Of a DNA stretch of 50,966 nt, positions 1-8,054 are shown piece after piece (positions within the stretch are counted from its first letter, which is position 1; the number at the start of each line of letters is the position of its first letter). The DNA comes from Nitrosovibrio tenuis (GTDB taxonomy: Bacteria > Pseudomonadota > Gammaproteobacteria > Burkholderiales > Nitrosomonadaceae). The position numbers and the translations under genes were made by a program. The notes under the pieces were generated by a model. It was not told the origin of the DNA. It made no database searches and saw nothing but the letters and a program-made list of their open reading frames with translations. The stretch spans positions 1-50,966 of the forward strand of contig NZ_FOBH01000014.1 in the NCBI RefSeq assembly GCF_900109785.1, given 5' to 3'.

Positions 1-99
1 TCTCAACAGATCAAAATGACGCCGCACCGCTATCCCTTCCTGAATGATCCGGAAGTAACGCTGGAGATGCTCGGCAGAAAGCGAGGAGAAGAAACGCAT
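1..99 (-). CDS. N-terminal fragment, possibly an EpsA-like (LuxR-type) regulator
   Basis: An open frame runs from an ATG at 99 off the left edge of the window, so only 33 codons are visible. The peptide begins MRFFSSLSAEHLQRYFRII and continues with a basic helical stretch containing VRRHFDLLR. This resembles from memory the start of EpsA-type regulators, which accompany exosortase/exopolysaccharide loci. PEP-CTERM substrates elsewhere in the window make that plausible, but the DNA-binding domain lies outside. No strong ribosome-binding site was seen. Identity is tentative; that it is a coding start is more likely than the family name. Confidence 0.35.
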   Translation of the reverse strand, partial: MRFFSSLSAEHLQRYFRIIQEGIAVRRHFDLLR

Positions 100-632
100 A
101 CTCGACGATATTTCAAACCCAAAAAAGTTTCTGTCTATTAATCAGATTAGACGTTAAAGTCGTTTCCGTATTTATTTAATTTTCATATCCATATTAGAAA
201 TGGGCATTAGCGATCAGTTGGCTGAACATACTCCGGTTAAGTCAGAGTCAATTCGCAGCGATGTTCCATCGAGAGCAAGTATAAGAAAGAGAAATGACAG
301 GCTTATTACCACGCCTGATTGCGCATCATATTCACAGCGTCGCCAGCTGCGCTGGCCGCGCGCCTCCCGTCAATATAACCGGTCTCGACAACATTATCTT
401 GTCGAATCAAAGCGGTGGCTACCTCCACCCAATTACGGCAGTTTAAAAACTAGAACTTGCTCAGTTGGTGCGGTTACGCACTGATGGTCTAATATGACGA
501 GGGTCTAATAAATAATGCTTACATTTCCTACCTAGAGCGCCCAACAGCGCCCAGCACGATTTTCGGTAGGATGATGGAGCGAAGCGCAACCCATCATGAA
601 ACTAGCGCGTCTTCAGCGTTTGGAGATCAAAT
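100..632. other. Gene-free spacer with a diverged repeat
   Basis: No convincing gene lies here. The open frame at 200-484 has no recognisable family and low-complexity basic content, so I treat it as chance. The right half holds copy A of a 137-bp repeat (381-517). The left part is AT-rich and probably carries the promoter of the leftward gene. Confidence 0.5.
381..517. repeat. Diverged direct repeat, copy A
   Basis: It starts with GGTCTCGACAACATTA and contains TTGGTGCGGTTACGCAC near its end, in the same order and spacing as 2711-2848. Small substitutions and indels separate the copies. The pair flanks the zinc-finger and alkene-reductase genes. It could be a relic of a non-autonomous mobile element; no transposase or clear inverted ends were seen. 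Confidence 0.7.
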
Positions 633-896
633 ATGGAAAAGACGTGTACCCATCTGAATCAGATCCGGCAAGTGACACCGAGCGCGGTGGGTTGTGAGGA
701 TTGTCTGAAAACGGGCGATAGCTGGGTTCATTTGCGCCTGTGCCTCATTTGCGGGCATGTCGGCTGCTGTGACTCATCGAAGAACAAGCATGCCACCAAG
801 CATTATCACACTACGTCTCATCCAATTATCAGATCGTTTGAGCCCGGCGAAAACTGGAAGTGGTGCTATATCGATGAGCTTTTCATTTCTTTTTAA
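633..896 (+). CDS. UBP-type zinc finger domain protein
   Basis: This 87-residue protein is essentially one ZnF-UBP domain. Visible ligands are C5 and H7, C21xxC24, C37xxC40, C45 and several histidines around HATKHYHTTSH. The motif LCLICGHVGCCDSS followed by H and by W-K-W-C near the end is typical. In eukaryotes this fold binds the ubiquitin C-terminus; in bacteria stand-alone versions are common and their ligand is unknown. A GGAG ribosome-binding site precedes the ATG. The gene stands alone, between a repeat copy and an alkene reductase that follows 277 bp later. Family assignment is firm; function is open. Confidence 0.85.
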   Translation: MEKTCTHLNQIRQVTPSAVGCEDCLKTGDSWVHLRLCLICGHVGCCDSSKNKHATKHYHTTSHPIIRSFEPGENWKWCYIDELFISF

Positions 897-1073
897 AAGG
901 ATATGATTTATGGGGCCTAATCCGATTTCCACGAGTGGACTTTACGTCCAGACGGATACTATCTTTTGAAATCACCTGAATCAGGCTTCCGGCGCGCCAT
1001 AGGCGAGTAGGTAAAGACAGTGAACTCAGGACAGCGGAATTGATGGTGGGCCAGCATGTACAAAACGAGAAAT

Positions 1074-1113
1074 GATTTGCTTGAAAGCGAAGCGATCTGC
1101 TTGAAAGCGAAGT
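1074..1113. repeat. 20-bp tandem duplication
   Basis: Two adjacent 20-bp units (1074-1093 and 1094-1113), each built on GCTTGAAAGCGAAG, are followed by a further partial GAAGCGAAATGATC. They lie 60 bp upstream of the alkene reductase start, in its probable promoter region. Confidence 0.7.
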
Positions 1114-1173
1114 GGCGGGAAGCGAAATGATCCGGTTTCCCGGCTGATCGACCTACATTAGGCGGAGAAGGTT

Positions 1174-2382
1174 ATGTCCATATCCAGCGCGAATATCCCT
1201 ATTGCCGAGGTGCGGCGGACGGGGACGGAACGGCTGTTTCAGCCTGTCGGGCTGGGGCGCTACAACCTGCCGCATCGCATCGTCATGGCGCCGCTCACGC
1301 GTTCTCGAGCCCGCCAGCCGGGCAATGTCCCAACCGCTCTCAACGCAAGCTACTATGCACAGCGGGCCTCGGCCGCACTGATCATCAGCGAGGCGACGCA
1401 AGTATCGCAACAAGGTCAAGGGTATGCCTGGACCCCGGGTATTCACAGCCACGATCAGGTCGAGGGCTGGCGACTGGTCACCGGCGCGGTGCATGGCGCC
1501 GGCGGCCTGATCTTCATGCAGCTCTGGCATGTCGGGCGAATATCCCATCCGTCGCTGCAGCCGGACGGCATGATCCCGGTCGCACCTTCGGCCATCAGGC
1601 CCGCGGGCGAAGCGTTCATCGAGAACGAGAAAGGCGAGGGCGCACTGGTGCCATTCGTGACACCACGCGCCCTGCAGACCGAGGAGATGCACTACGTTGT
1701 CCAGCAATACGCACGCGGAGCAAGAAACGCGCTGGAAGCCGGCTTCGACGGCGTCGAGGTGCACGCGGCCAACGGGTATCTGCCCGATCAATTTATCTGC
1801 TCGCGGACCAACCGGCGCACAGACCAGTACGGCGGCCCGATTGAGAACCGGGCGCGGTTGCTGACGGAAGTGACCGAGGCGGTGTGCGAAGTCTGGGGTC
1901 CAAATCGCATCGGAGTGCGGTTGTCGCCGCTAGGCATTTTTAATGACATCGGCGACGACGAGCCGGAGATAACCTTCGGCTACCTTGCCGAAAAGCTCAA
2001 TGAGTACGGGCTTGCCTACCTGCATATCGTGAACCCGGCCGCGGCGGCGATCGGGAAAGGGATCGAACCCGACCTCGCGACATCGCGCATGCTCCAGTTG
2101 ATTCGTGAAAAATACCACGGACCGCTCATCGCAGCCGGTGGATTCGACCAGGACACTGCGGAGGCGTGGCTTAAGCAGGGCAAGGCGGATCTGATCGCCT
2201 TCGGGCGCAAATTCCTCGCTAACCCGGACCTGCCGGAACGGTTTCGCCGGCGCGCGCATCTCAATGCCGATGATGCCTCTACTTATTACGGCGGCGGTGT
2301 CAAAGGCTACACCGACTATCCAACGCTTGCCCAAGAACGGGGCGAGGAGGCGAAACCGTGCGTGGATGACAGGTGGCGCTAA
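1174..2382 (+). CDS. Old yellow enzyme family alkene reductase (NemA-like)
   Basis: The 402-residue protein is a single FMN-binding TIM barrel of the OYE family, which reduces activated C=C bonds or nitro compounds with NAD(P)H. The FMN-binding start FQPVGLGRYNLPHRIVMAPL, the substrate-binding pair H197/N200 and Y202 in HAANGYLPDQF, the following SRTNRRTDQYGG and the C-terminal phosphate site AAGGF...FGRKFLANPDL are all present. Length is about 35 residues above the usual 360-370, owing to an N-terminal extension and a short polar tail. A GGAGAAGG ribosome-binding site precedes the ATG. It has no operon partner. The physiological substrate cannot be told from sequence; electrophile detoxification is the usual inference. 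Confidence 0.9.
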   Translation: MSISSANIPIAEVRRTGTERLFQPVGLGRYNLPHRIVMAPLTRSRARQPGNVPTALNASYYAQRASAALIISEATQVSQQGQGYAWTPGIHSHDQVEGWRLVTGAVHGAGGLIFMQLWHVGRISHPSLQPDGMIPVAPSAIRPAGEAFIENEKGEGALVPFVTPRALQTEEMHYVVQQYARGARNALEAGFDGVEVHAANGYLPDQFICSRTNRRTDQYGGPIENRARLLTEVTEAVCEVWGPNRIGVRLSPLGIFNDIGDDEPEITFGYLAEKLNEYGLAYLHIVNPAAAAIGKGIEPDLATSRMLQLIREKYHGPLIAAGGFDQDTAEAWLKQGKADLIAFGRKFLANPDLPERFRRRAHLNADDASTYYGGGVKGYTDYPTLAQERGEEAKPCVDDRWR

Positions 2383-2459
2383 TGCCTGCCCGAGCTCATA
2401 CCGCTACACCAGATCACTTTTGCCCGTCGCGATACTCATAGGGTGGTGTCATAGCGGCT

Positions 2460-2600
2460 ATGGTTACCATAGCCGACATTGCGGGCGGGCGCGGCGCTGT
2501 GCTAGGCGGCTTCGTTCCGGGGCTGCCGCAGTATCCGGTTGATCTGTAATTCCTCTTGATGGTGCCGCCGATCCTTTATCGCCCGGCTTTATCCCCTCCG
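2460..2600 (+). pseudogene. Relic of a CPA1-type Na+/H+ antiporter
   Basis: One frame reads GAVLGGFVPGLPQYPVDL, stop, then FLLMVPPILYRPAL. This fits the second transmembrane region of CPA1 antiporters (GL-P-x-x-x-LDP-x-L-VLL-x-x-PPLL pattern). A stop codon sits in the middle and the rest of the gene is absent. The similarity is short, so this is a tentative relic. Confidence 0.35.
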
Positions 2601-2710
2601 CCTCCGTCCGTATTCGTGACTCAAGACCTGATTGAGCGCCACATCCGCCGGCGGGCCAGTCCGTCCAGCCACTTGTTCCTTTAACGCTTGTTCCCTATGT
2701 GATGATCAAT

Positions 2711-2848
2711 GGTCTCGACAACATTAGCTTAGCGAATCAAGGCGGTGGCTAGCCTCTGCGTAATTTACATTAGTTTAAGGCTCGATCGTACTCGGTTGGT
2801 GCGGTTACGCACCGATGTCTAATAATACCGAGGATTTAATAACACCGA
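2711..2848. repeat. Diverged direct repeat, copy B
   Basis: Partner of 381-517, in the same orientation: both start with GGTCTCGACAACATTA and share TTGGTGCGGTTACGCAC about 95 bp further on. It lies between the alkene reductase and the DJ-1/PfpI gene, in a 600-bp spacer with no intact gene. Confidence 0.7.
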
Positions 2849-2997
2849 GCGTCTAAGGCATACCGGCTTTTCGATGAGGCTCGCCGCAGACATTTGTTAT
2901 CAACCCATATGGCAGCTTGAAGAAAGCCGCATAAAAGCAGCTTGCTCATGCGTAAGCATTTTTCCATATACCCGAAACTATCGAAAGGAGAATGAAT

Positions 2998-3567
2998 ATG
3001 GCTGATGAAACCCTAAAACGACTGAAGGTTGCCATCCTGGTTACGGATGGCTTCGAGCAGATTGAACTGGTTGAGCCGCGCAAGGCTCTGGACAATGCTG
3101 GCGCCGAGACCCATATCGTGTCGCCCAAGAGCGATACGGTCCGCAGCTGGGACTTTACGGACTGGGGCAGCGAATTTCCGGTCGATAACGTGCTCGACCA
3201 GGCGAATATGCAGGACTTCGACGCGCTGTTGCTGCCGGGCGGTGTGATGAATCCCGATAAGCTGCGGATGCAGCCCAAGTGCGTGGAATGGGTGAAGGGT
3301 TTCTTTGATGCAGGCAAGCCGGTAGCGGTCATTTGCCATGGTCCCTGGACTATCATTGAGGCCGGGGTAGCGCGGGGTCGGCGGATCGCCTCCTGGCCTT
3401 CACTCAAGACCGATCTCAAAAATGCGGGTGCTGAATGGGTGGATCAGGAGACCGTGGTGGATGGTAATCTGGTATCAAGCCGTTCGCCCGATGATATTCC
3501 CGCGTTCAACCGCGAGATGATTGCGTTATTCAGTCAACAGAGTGGACAGGCACGGCGAGTGGCGTGA
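2998..3567 (+). CDS. DJ-1/PfpI family protein (type 1 glutamine amidotransferase-like)
   Basis: A 189-residue DJ-1/PfpI fold, the length of the PfpI/YhbO group. The nucleophile elbow AVICHGPW places the reactive cysteine at C113, with the acidic partner in TDGFEQIEL near the N-terminus. Relatives act as proteases, glyoxalase/deglycases or stress proteins; which applies cannot be told. An ATG six bases upstream (2992) is possible, but AAGGAG at 2985-2990 is correctly spaced for the ATG at 2998 and too close to the first, so I chose 2998. The gene is followed by an aldo/keto reductase relic on the same strand. Confidence 0.88.
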   Translation: MADETLKRLKVAILVTDGFEQIELVEPRKALDNAGAETHIVSPKSDTVRSWDFTDWGSEFPVDNVLDQANMQDFDALLLPGGVMNPDKLRMQPKCVEWVKGFFDAGKPVAVICHGPWTIIEAGVARGRRIASWPSLKTDLKNAGAEWVDQETVVDGNLVSSRSPDDIPAFNREMIALFSQQSGQARRVA

Positions 3568-3594
3568 ATAGTATTTGCGCCGCTGGCTGAACTA

Positions 3595-3858
3595 TGCCCG
3601 GAGATATATGGCGAGGGCCAGTCTGAAACGTTCATCGGCGAGGCGTTCCTGGTGAGCAAGGTCTTCCGCACAATGCATCCCGTGGAGCCGCTGCCGGCAA
3701 GCGCAGCCTCGCCGTGTCAATACCTATCGGATCGATCTTTATCCTTTACCCTCCTGCATTGGACGGGAAATGTTCCGCTGGTGGAGACGATAGGATTTCA
3801 CGGTTCTCAAGCGGGCCGGCAGATCCTCCATTGGGGGGGCGAAAAAATCCTCCGTTAA
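3595..3858 (+). pseudogene. Aldo/keto reductase relic
   Basis: One frame reads EIYGEGQSETFIGEAF, then LVSKVF, then a degraded stretch, then SFTLLHWTGNVPLVETI and ILHWGG. These match, in order, the AKR motifs MYGxGxSE-x-xGEA, LxSKV, LYLLHW-x-GxxP and IRHWGVSN. The N-terminal strand and everything after the HWG motif are missing, so the fragment covers only the middle quarter of the family's usual 280 residues. It begins about 30 bp after the DJ-1/PfpI stop. Confidence 0.65.
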
Positions 3859-3895
3859 ACTTGAATGCAAGTGATTTTAGAACGGGAGAGTCGAC

Positions 3896-3928
3896 CACCG
3901 TTCCTGGCTGGTTCTTGCCAGAACGGTG
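3896..3928 (-). terminator. Strong hairpin downstream of pyruvate kinase
   Basis: CACCGTTCCTGGC and GCCAGAACGGTG pair over 12 bp with one bulge and an 8-nt loop. It lies 84 bp beyond the stop of the leftward pyruvate kinase gene. No T-tract follows on either strand, so intrinsic termination is uncertain. Confidence 0.4.
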
Positions 3929-4011
3929 AAGACGAGGAAGAAACCCAGCATAAATTCTGCCTATCCACGGTGTCGAATCTCGCCTTGCGGTATGTTTTAT
4001 CGCCATTTTCG

Positions 4012-5889
4012 TTACCAGTGCAGACGGCGCAACAGTGCACGCTTTTTCTGCTGATGTCCCTGCATGCGTTGCAGAATACTATCGAGCATCTGGATAGCCT
4101 GGATGATGTGGGGTCCCTTGTTGAGCATGACGCATTCTGCTCGCTCGCTCATTGCCGCATCGCTGACCTCGGCCCGGCTCGGTCTGCCGGTCTTGGTCAA
4201 TCCTTCCAGTACCTGAGTAGCCCAAATGACCGGAAGATGCGCGGCCTCAGTCAGCCACAGAATTTCTTCCTGCAATTCCGCCAGTCTCTCATAACCGCAC
4301 TCTACGGCTAAATCGCCGCGGGCGATCATGACCCCGACCACCGGGGAGCGGAGCAGCGCAAGTATCAGTTCCGGCAATCCCTCAAAAGCAACTCGTGTTT
4401 CCACCTTGATCACAATGCCGAGCCTGGCTGCCTCAAGCCCCTCCAGGTGATACTGCAACAGCTCTATATCAGCGGGTTTCCGCACAAAGGAAAGCCCAAC
4501 CATGTCCGCATGGCGGACGATGAATTCGAGATTCTTTATATCTGAGGCCGTCAATCCTTCCAGATCAAGCTGGCTGTCTGGCAGATTGATACCCTTGTCC
4601 GCCAGTAATTTTTCTCCGCCGTCCCGCGCCTGGGTGATTTCAACCAGAATTTTATCGGCGTGGATATCACGAATCAGGCCACCTATGCGGCCATCGTCAA
4701 ACAGGATGCGTTCGCCGGGGCGAACGGCAGCGAAAATTTCGGGTAATGAGCAGGCAATACTGGCGGGTTGCAACAGATGGCCTTCTTTATCGAACCGGGC
4801 GGGATGGCCGGAGACAGCCTTGCGGGTCAAAATCAAGGTGTCCCCACGGTGCAGCCTGATCGTTGCCGTTGTCGCAGGGAGCGCGCCTACCTCGCCGGCA
4901 TAGCCTGTGCCGCGCGCATTCCGCAACAGGTAGAGCTTCAGGCCGGGTTTGATATAACTGGTTTGCGTAGACTCAGCCCAGTAACCAGTCCCGGCTTGTT
5001 CCACCAGCCGCAGACTGCGCAATGCTCCTCGGGCATCGCTGAATTCGATCCTGTCCTGCCCGGTGACTTGTTTCAGCCAGTTTCCTTTGACGGGCAGCTG
5101 TGCATGCGTGGGCTCGGGGCAGGGCGTGGGATCATCCTCTGGATATATCCAGATACGGGCGGGTGCTGTCACCTTTCCATAAACGTCGCGCTGTGGCTGC
5201 CACTTGAGAACGGCCGGTCCGGGCGCGATCTGACCGGTACGCAACTTCGGGCCAGCCAGATCCATAAGGATACGGCAGCGGCGTCCCGTTTCGCGTCGCG
5301 CGCGCTTGATTTGCTTGATCAAGCGCCTCCACACGGCCTCATCGTCATGTGCACAATTGATGCGTGCGCAATCCATGCCTTGGAGTAGCATTTCCTTGAC
5401 CAATGCATAGTCATCTGCGGCACTGCCCGGCAATGTAACCATGATACGCACGTGTCTGGGTGACACTGATTTGCCGAGCAGATTATTGGTATTGGTTTCC
5501 AGTAGAGCAGAGCCCGGTATGGAAGAGTCGATCACGGAAGGGGCCATTTGCGGGGGCTGTCGCCCGAGGGCGCGCTGCAACAGTACGATAATCGCGCGCA
5601 GATTGCTCAGGACATGAGATTCGGCGCGTCCCATGGACGATAGACCGGCCGCTGCCAATTTTTCCTGCAAGGGGCGCACGTCGTGCCGTCGCAAGCCAAG
5701 ATAGTGAATCAAGTTAGCCGCGCTGGCTCGATGGCGTGCGTCTACTTTTTCTATTATTTCGGCAGAGTCGATCTCAAGAGTCAGTAGCTCCTGCTGAAGT
5801 GTTACCAGCTCAAGCAACAGCTCGGCATAAGCATCTTTTTTGCCGTACCGGATTGGAAGGGCTTCAATAATCTTGTGGGACGGATTCAT
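4012..5889 (-). CDS. Pyruvate kinase with N-terminal extension, lacking the C domain
   Basis: Phosphoenolpyruvate plus ADP to pyruvate is the family reaction. Residues about 1-140 form a helical region with no family I know; after it come RHVRIMVTLPG, the strand ARINCAHD (normally RxNxSHG), MDLAGPKLRTG, VIKVET (catalytic Lys/Glu region), GVMIARGDLAVE, WATQVLEGL, GRPSRAEVSDAA and CVMLNKG. These are the A and B domains. The protein stops soon after and has no C-terminal regulatory domain, and the B domain is enlarged. The frame is open back to a TTG at 5994, but the ATG at 5889 starts a better peptide (MNPSHKIIEAL). No strong ribosome-binding site was seen. It stands alone. Catalysis is likely; allosteric control by the usual C-domain effector site is not. 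Confidence 0.82.
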   Translation of the reverse strand: MNPSHKIIEALPIRYGKKDAYAELLLELVTLQQELLTLEIDSAEIIEKVDARHRASAANLIHYLGLRRHDVRPLQEKLAAAGLSSMGRAESHVLSNLRAIIVLLQRALGRQPPQMAPSVIDSSIPGSALLETNTNNLLGKSVSPRHVRIMVTLPGSAADDYALVKEMLLQGMDCARINCAHDDEAVWRRLIKQIKRARRETGRRCRILMDLAGPKLRTGQIAPGPAVLKWQPQRDVYGKVTAPARIWIYPEDDPTPCPEPTHAQLPVKGNWLKQVTGQDRIEFSDARGALRSLRLVEQAGTGYWAESTQTSYIKPGLKLYLLRNARGTGYAGEVGALPATTATIRLHRGDTLILTRKAVSGHPARFDKEGHLLQPASIACSLPEIFAAVRPGERILFDDGRIGGLIRDIHADKILVEITQARDGGEKLLADKGINLPDSQLDLEGLTASDIKNLEFIVRHADMVGLSFVRKPADIELLQYHLEGLEAARLGIVIKVETRVAFEGLPELILALLRSPVVGVMIARGDLAVECGYERLAELQEEILWLTEAAHLPVIWATQVLEGLTKTGRPSRAEVSDAAMSERAECVMLNKGPHIIQAIQMLDSILQRMQGHQQKKRALLRRLHW

Positions 5890-6510
5890 GGTGGCTGAAA
5901 ATGAACAACCGAAACGTTGACACGATATTGTTGCATCAATGTGACGAGTGCGAATAAAAAAGGTTTGTTTTCCAGTTATGGTTAAAGATAACAAGAATCA
6001 TTGTAATTAATGAACAGAACAGTAATTATTAATTTATTAATAGTAGTACATCGGTAGTACATTGCAGGCGATTCGAACCTGCAGGCGATTCGAACCTCGC
6101 CTGTTATATGAGTGGTAAGTGCAGGGTAAGTGACAAGTCGGGGAAACTTTGCTGACCTATCGGGAGAAGTGCGCTTAAAAGCGATACCCTTCATTTGAGG
6201 TGCGCTGAAAGTCTATTACTTCCATAATTATTATTGTTAACGTATTAAGGGGCCAAAATGGTTCTTGTTCCGGGTATTGTTTGAGTGCTAAGAGTGAAAC
6301 TCTGCATTGGCGCGCGGATATATCCGGTACTCAATATGATGCAAGAAGTTTCAACAGAAAATGGATAAGGCTTTATTCCCGCTACTGATAGCGATAAATG
6401 TAAACTCACTTGATCTAAAGCCTCGTTGATGACCCACCTAACAACCACGTCGTAGCTGGCGTTGCTCCACTCAGGCGATTGTTATTTGTTTGGCCCGGTG
6501 ACAGATTGTT
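5890..6510. other. Gene-free spacer with short tandem duplications
   Basis: No gene is supported. It holds the 5' region of the pyruvate kinase gene, an AT-rich tract at 6000-6050, the tandem duplication at 6064-6097 and the downstream region of the GDT1-family gene. The small leftward frames at 5982-6194 and 6245-6448 lack family matches and start signals. Confidence 0.5.
6064..6097. repeat. 17-bp tandem duplication resembling a tRNA T-arm
   Basis: GCAGGCGATTCGAACCT occurs twice in a row. Read on the minus strand it gives GGTTCGAATC, which looks like the T-loop of a tRNA, but no acceptor or anticodon stem surrounds it. A second short duplication (GTAGTACAT) lies just before it. Confidence 0.6.
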
Positions 6511-7086
6511 CTACTTAAACAGAGCATCAATCTTGAACAAGGTGAGCGCGCCCATGACTGCGAAGATTCCTGCAGCAATCGTATGCACCAGCTTCATGGG
6601 GATCTTTGAGGCCAGCCTGTCACCGACGAATACAGCCGGTACGTCAGCCAGGAGCATGCCCAAGGTCGTTCCGATCACCACCAGTAAGGGGCTGGCGTAG
6701 TGCGCAGCCATTGCAACAGTCGCGATCTGGGTCTTGTCACCCATTTCAGCCAGGAAAAACGTGATTAGCGTGGCCCCAAATACCCCGAACTTCTTGGCAA
6801 CCTGGGTTTCCTCTTCCTCGATTTTGTCGGGAATTATTGTCCAGATTGCCATTCCGATGAATGACAACCCCAACACCCACCGCAGAATTTCCGGGCTTAC
6901 AACTGATACAATCCATGCCCCCAAAGCACCCGCGAGACCGTGGTTCACCAACGTGGCGCATAGGATGCCCGCGATGATCGGAATGGGTTTCTTGAATCTT
7001 GCTGCAAGGATAAACGCGAGGAGTTGGGTCTTGTCCCCAATTTCAGCGAGCGCAATCACCCCAGTCGAGATAAAGAGAGCTTCCAT
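6511..7086 (-). CDS. TMEM165/GDT1 family divalent cation transporter (MneA-like)
   Basis: A 191-residue inner-membrane protein with six predicted helices in two homologous halves, each carrying the signature ExGDKTQ (AEIGDKTQL near residue 18, AEMGDKTQI near residue 115). Family members exchange Mn2+ or Ca2+ for protons; bacterial ones export manganese. The frame opens at TTG 7098, but the ATG at 7086 is preceded by GGA and gives the canonical start MEALFIST. The leader is a yybP-ykoY manganese riboswitch, which strongly supports Mn2+ export as the function. No neighbour shares its transcript. Confidence 0.9.
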   Translation of the reverse strand: MEALFISTGVIALAEIGDKTQLLAFILAARFKKPIPIIAGILCATLVNHGLAGALGAWIVSVVSPEILRWVLGLSFIGMAIWTIIPDKIEEEETQVAKKFGVFGATLITFFLAEMGDKTQIATVAMAAHYASPLLVVIGTTLGMLLADVPAVFVGDRLASKIPMKLVHTIAAGIFAVMGALTLFKIDALFK

Positions 7087-7150
7087 TAAGAGTTCCAAGG
7101 CCGGTCGAAGACGATGACCACATTACTTCCCCGGCCAATGCGGAAGCGAT

Positions 7151-7250
7151 GTGGTCAAAGGTCTTGCCAAGCTAAGGGACTGCTTACGCCATGACCGAAC
7201 GGTCAAGTATGTTGACGCAAGCCTCTTTGTGCAAAGAGCGGCTACTCCCC
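7151..7250 (-). promoter_or_regulatory. yybP-ykoY manganese riboswitch
   Basis: On the minus strand the leader starts with GGGGAGTAGC, followed by a GCTCTTTG/CAAAGAG hairpin, then CGTCAACATACTTGACC, a second arm ending GGCGTAAGC, and GGCAAGACCTTTGACC. These are the conserved blocks and order of proteobacterial yybP-ykoY aptamers, which sense Mn2+. Immediately downstream GACCACAT (minus strand, 7156-7149) can pair with ATGTGGTC (7123-7116). This helix overlaps the aptamer's 3' end and could be the expression switch. It ends 65 bp before the start of the GDT1-family gene it should control. Confidence 0.85.
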
Positions 7251-7388
7251 AATGACATGATAATGATAACGTATCCAAGCTGATCAGTCGATAGACTAAT
7301 CAGAGAATGGGCTTGCGTTGCAGATTCGGTTATGAGCCTATCAATAAGCACGCCAAGAAGTCAAAACATTTAAAACACAGCGCATTTA

Positions 7389-7428
7389 GAAAAAATGGGA
7401 GAGTTCCCTCCCAGTTGAGGTGGGAGGG
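7389..7428 (-). terminator. Intrinsic terminator of the PEP-CTERM gene
   Basis: On the minus strand a CCCTCCCA/TGGGAGGGA stem (7405-7428) with a 7-nt loop is followed by a run of six T residues (7390-7395). It lies just beyond the stop at 7452. Confidence 0.65.
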
Positions 7429-7451
7429 GATACCGCTAAGCACCAAACTAA

Positions 7452-8054
7452 TTAAACAGTCGATTTGCTCCTGCGTTTTACGATAAAGCCCATTAAACCA
7501 AGCCCTGCCAGCAGCATCGCGTAAGTTTCCGGTTCGGGAATGGCCGGCACTTGTTTCAGGGTAACGGCGCTGGCATTACGAAAGCCGGCATCGTCCAGGC
7601 TCAGGTTAAAGGTTGCGGCGGGTGCAGCGCTAGCCGTCAATGCTCCGGTAAAGTCAATATTACGTGAACCGATCGAAGAATCGAGCGTGATATCTGTCAG
7701 CGTTGACTGGTTGTGGCTGGCAGATACGTTTCCCTGAACTCCGATTGTTGGTTCCTTAATAGGGAGGTGAAGGTTGGTCCATTCCTGACCGGGGAGGTTG
7801 ATGCTGTTCTCAGTTACGGCGTAGTTGGAACCCCCATCAGTATGACCAACCGTAACAACTGGCGTGACAGGGTCCAGACTATTTAAGGTTTTGGAAAGAT
7901 TCAGTACATTGGAAGCGGTAGTGTCACCGTGAACGTCCAATCCCAATCTCCCCACGCTTGCTGTAATGTCGGTGACGACGCCTGCAGCGGATGCGGTAGA
8001 GATGGACCCCCCAAAGGCCAAGGCCGTGATAATCAACTTAGACAAGCTATTCAT
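7452..8054 (-). CDS. PEP-CTERM sorting domain protein
   Basis: A 200-residue exported protein. Residues 1-23 are a signal peptide ending in ASAA. The middle is polar, Thr/Ser/Asn-rich and without cysteine. The C-terminus has the exosortase sorting signal: PEPETYAMLLAGLGLMG then the basic tail VKRRSK. Proteins of this class are processed by an exosortase and go to the cell surface or exopolysaccharide matrix. The body matches no family I recognise. An AGGAAATG context gives the start. It has its own terminator and appears monocistronic. No exosortase gene is in this window. Confidence 0.85.
   Translation of the reverse strand: MNSLSKLIITALAFGGSISTASAAGVVTDITASVGRLGLDVHGDTTASNVLNLSKTLNSLDPVTPVVTVGHTDGGSNYAVTENSINLPGQEWTNLHLPIKEPTIGVQGNVSASHNQSTLTDITLDSSIGSRNIDFTGALTASAAPAATFNLSLDDAGFRNASAVTLKQVPAIPEPETYAMLLAGLGLMGFIVKRRSKSTV

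Noticed and set aside
200-484. Rightward 94-codon frame
   Set aside because: It overlaps the start of repeat copy A, has no ribosome-binding site and no recognisable motif; composition is what a chance frame would give.
1153-1791. Leftward 212-codon frame inside the alkene reductase
   Set aside because: It is the antisense of a well-supported OYE gene in GC-rich DNA; no family features.
6064-6103. Possible tRNA fragment
   Set aside because: Only a T-arm-like motif is present; no acceptor, D or anticodon stem can be folded around it.
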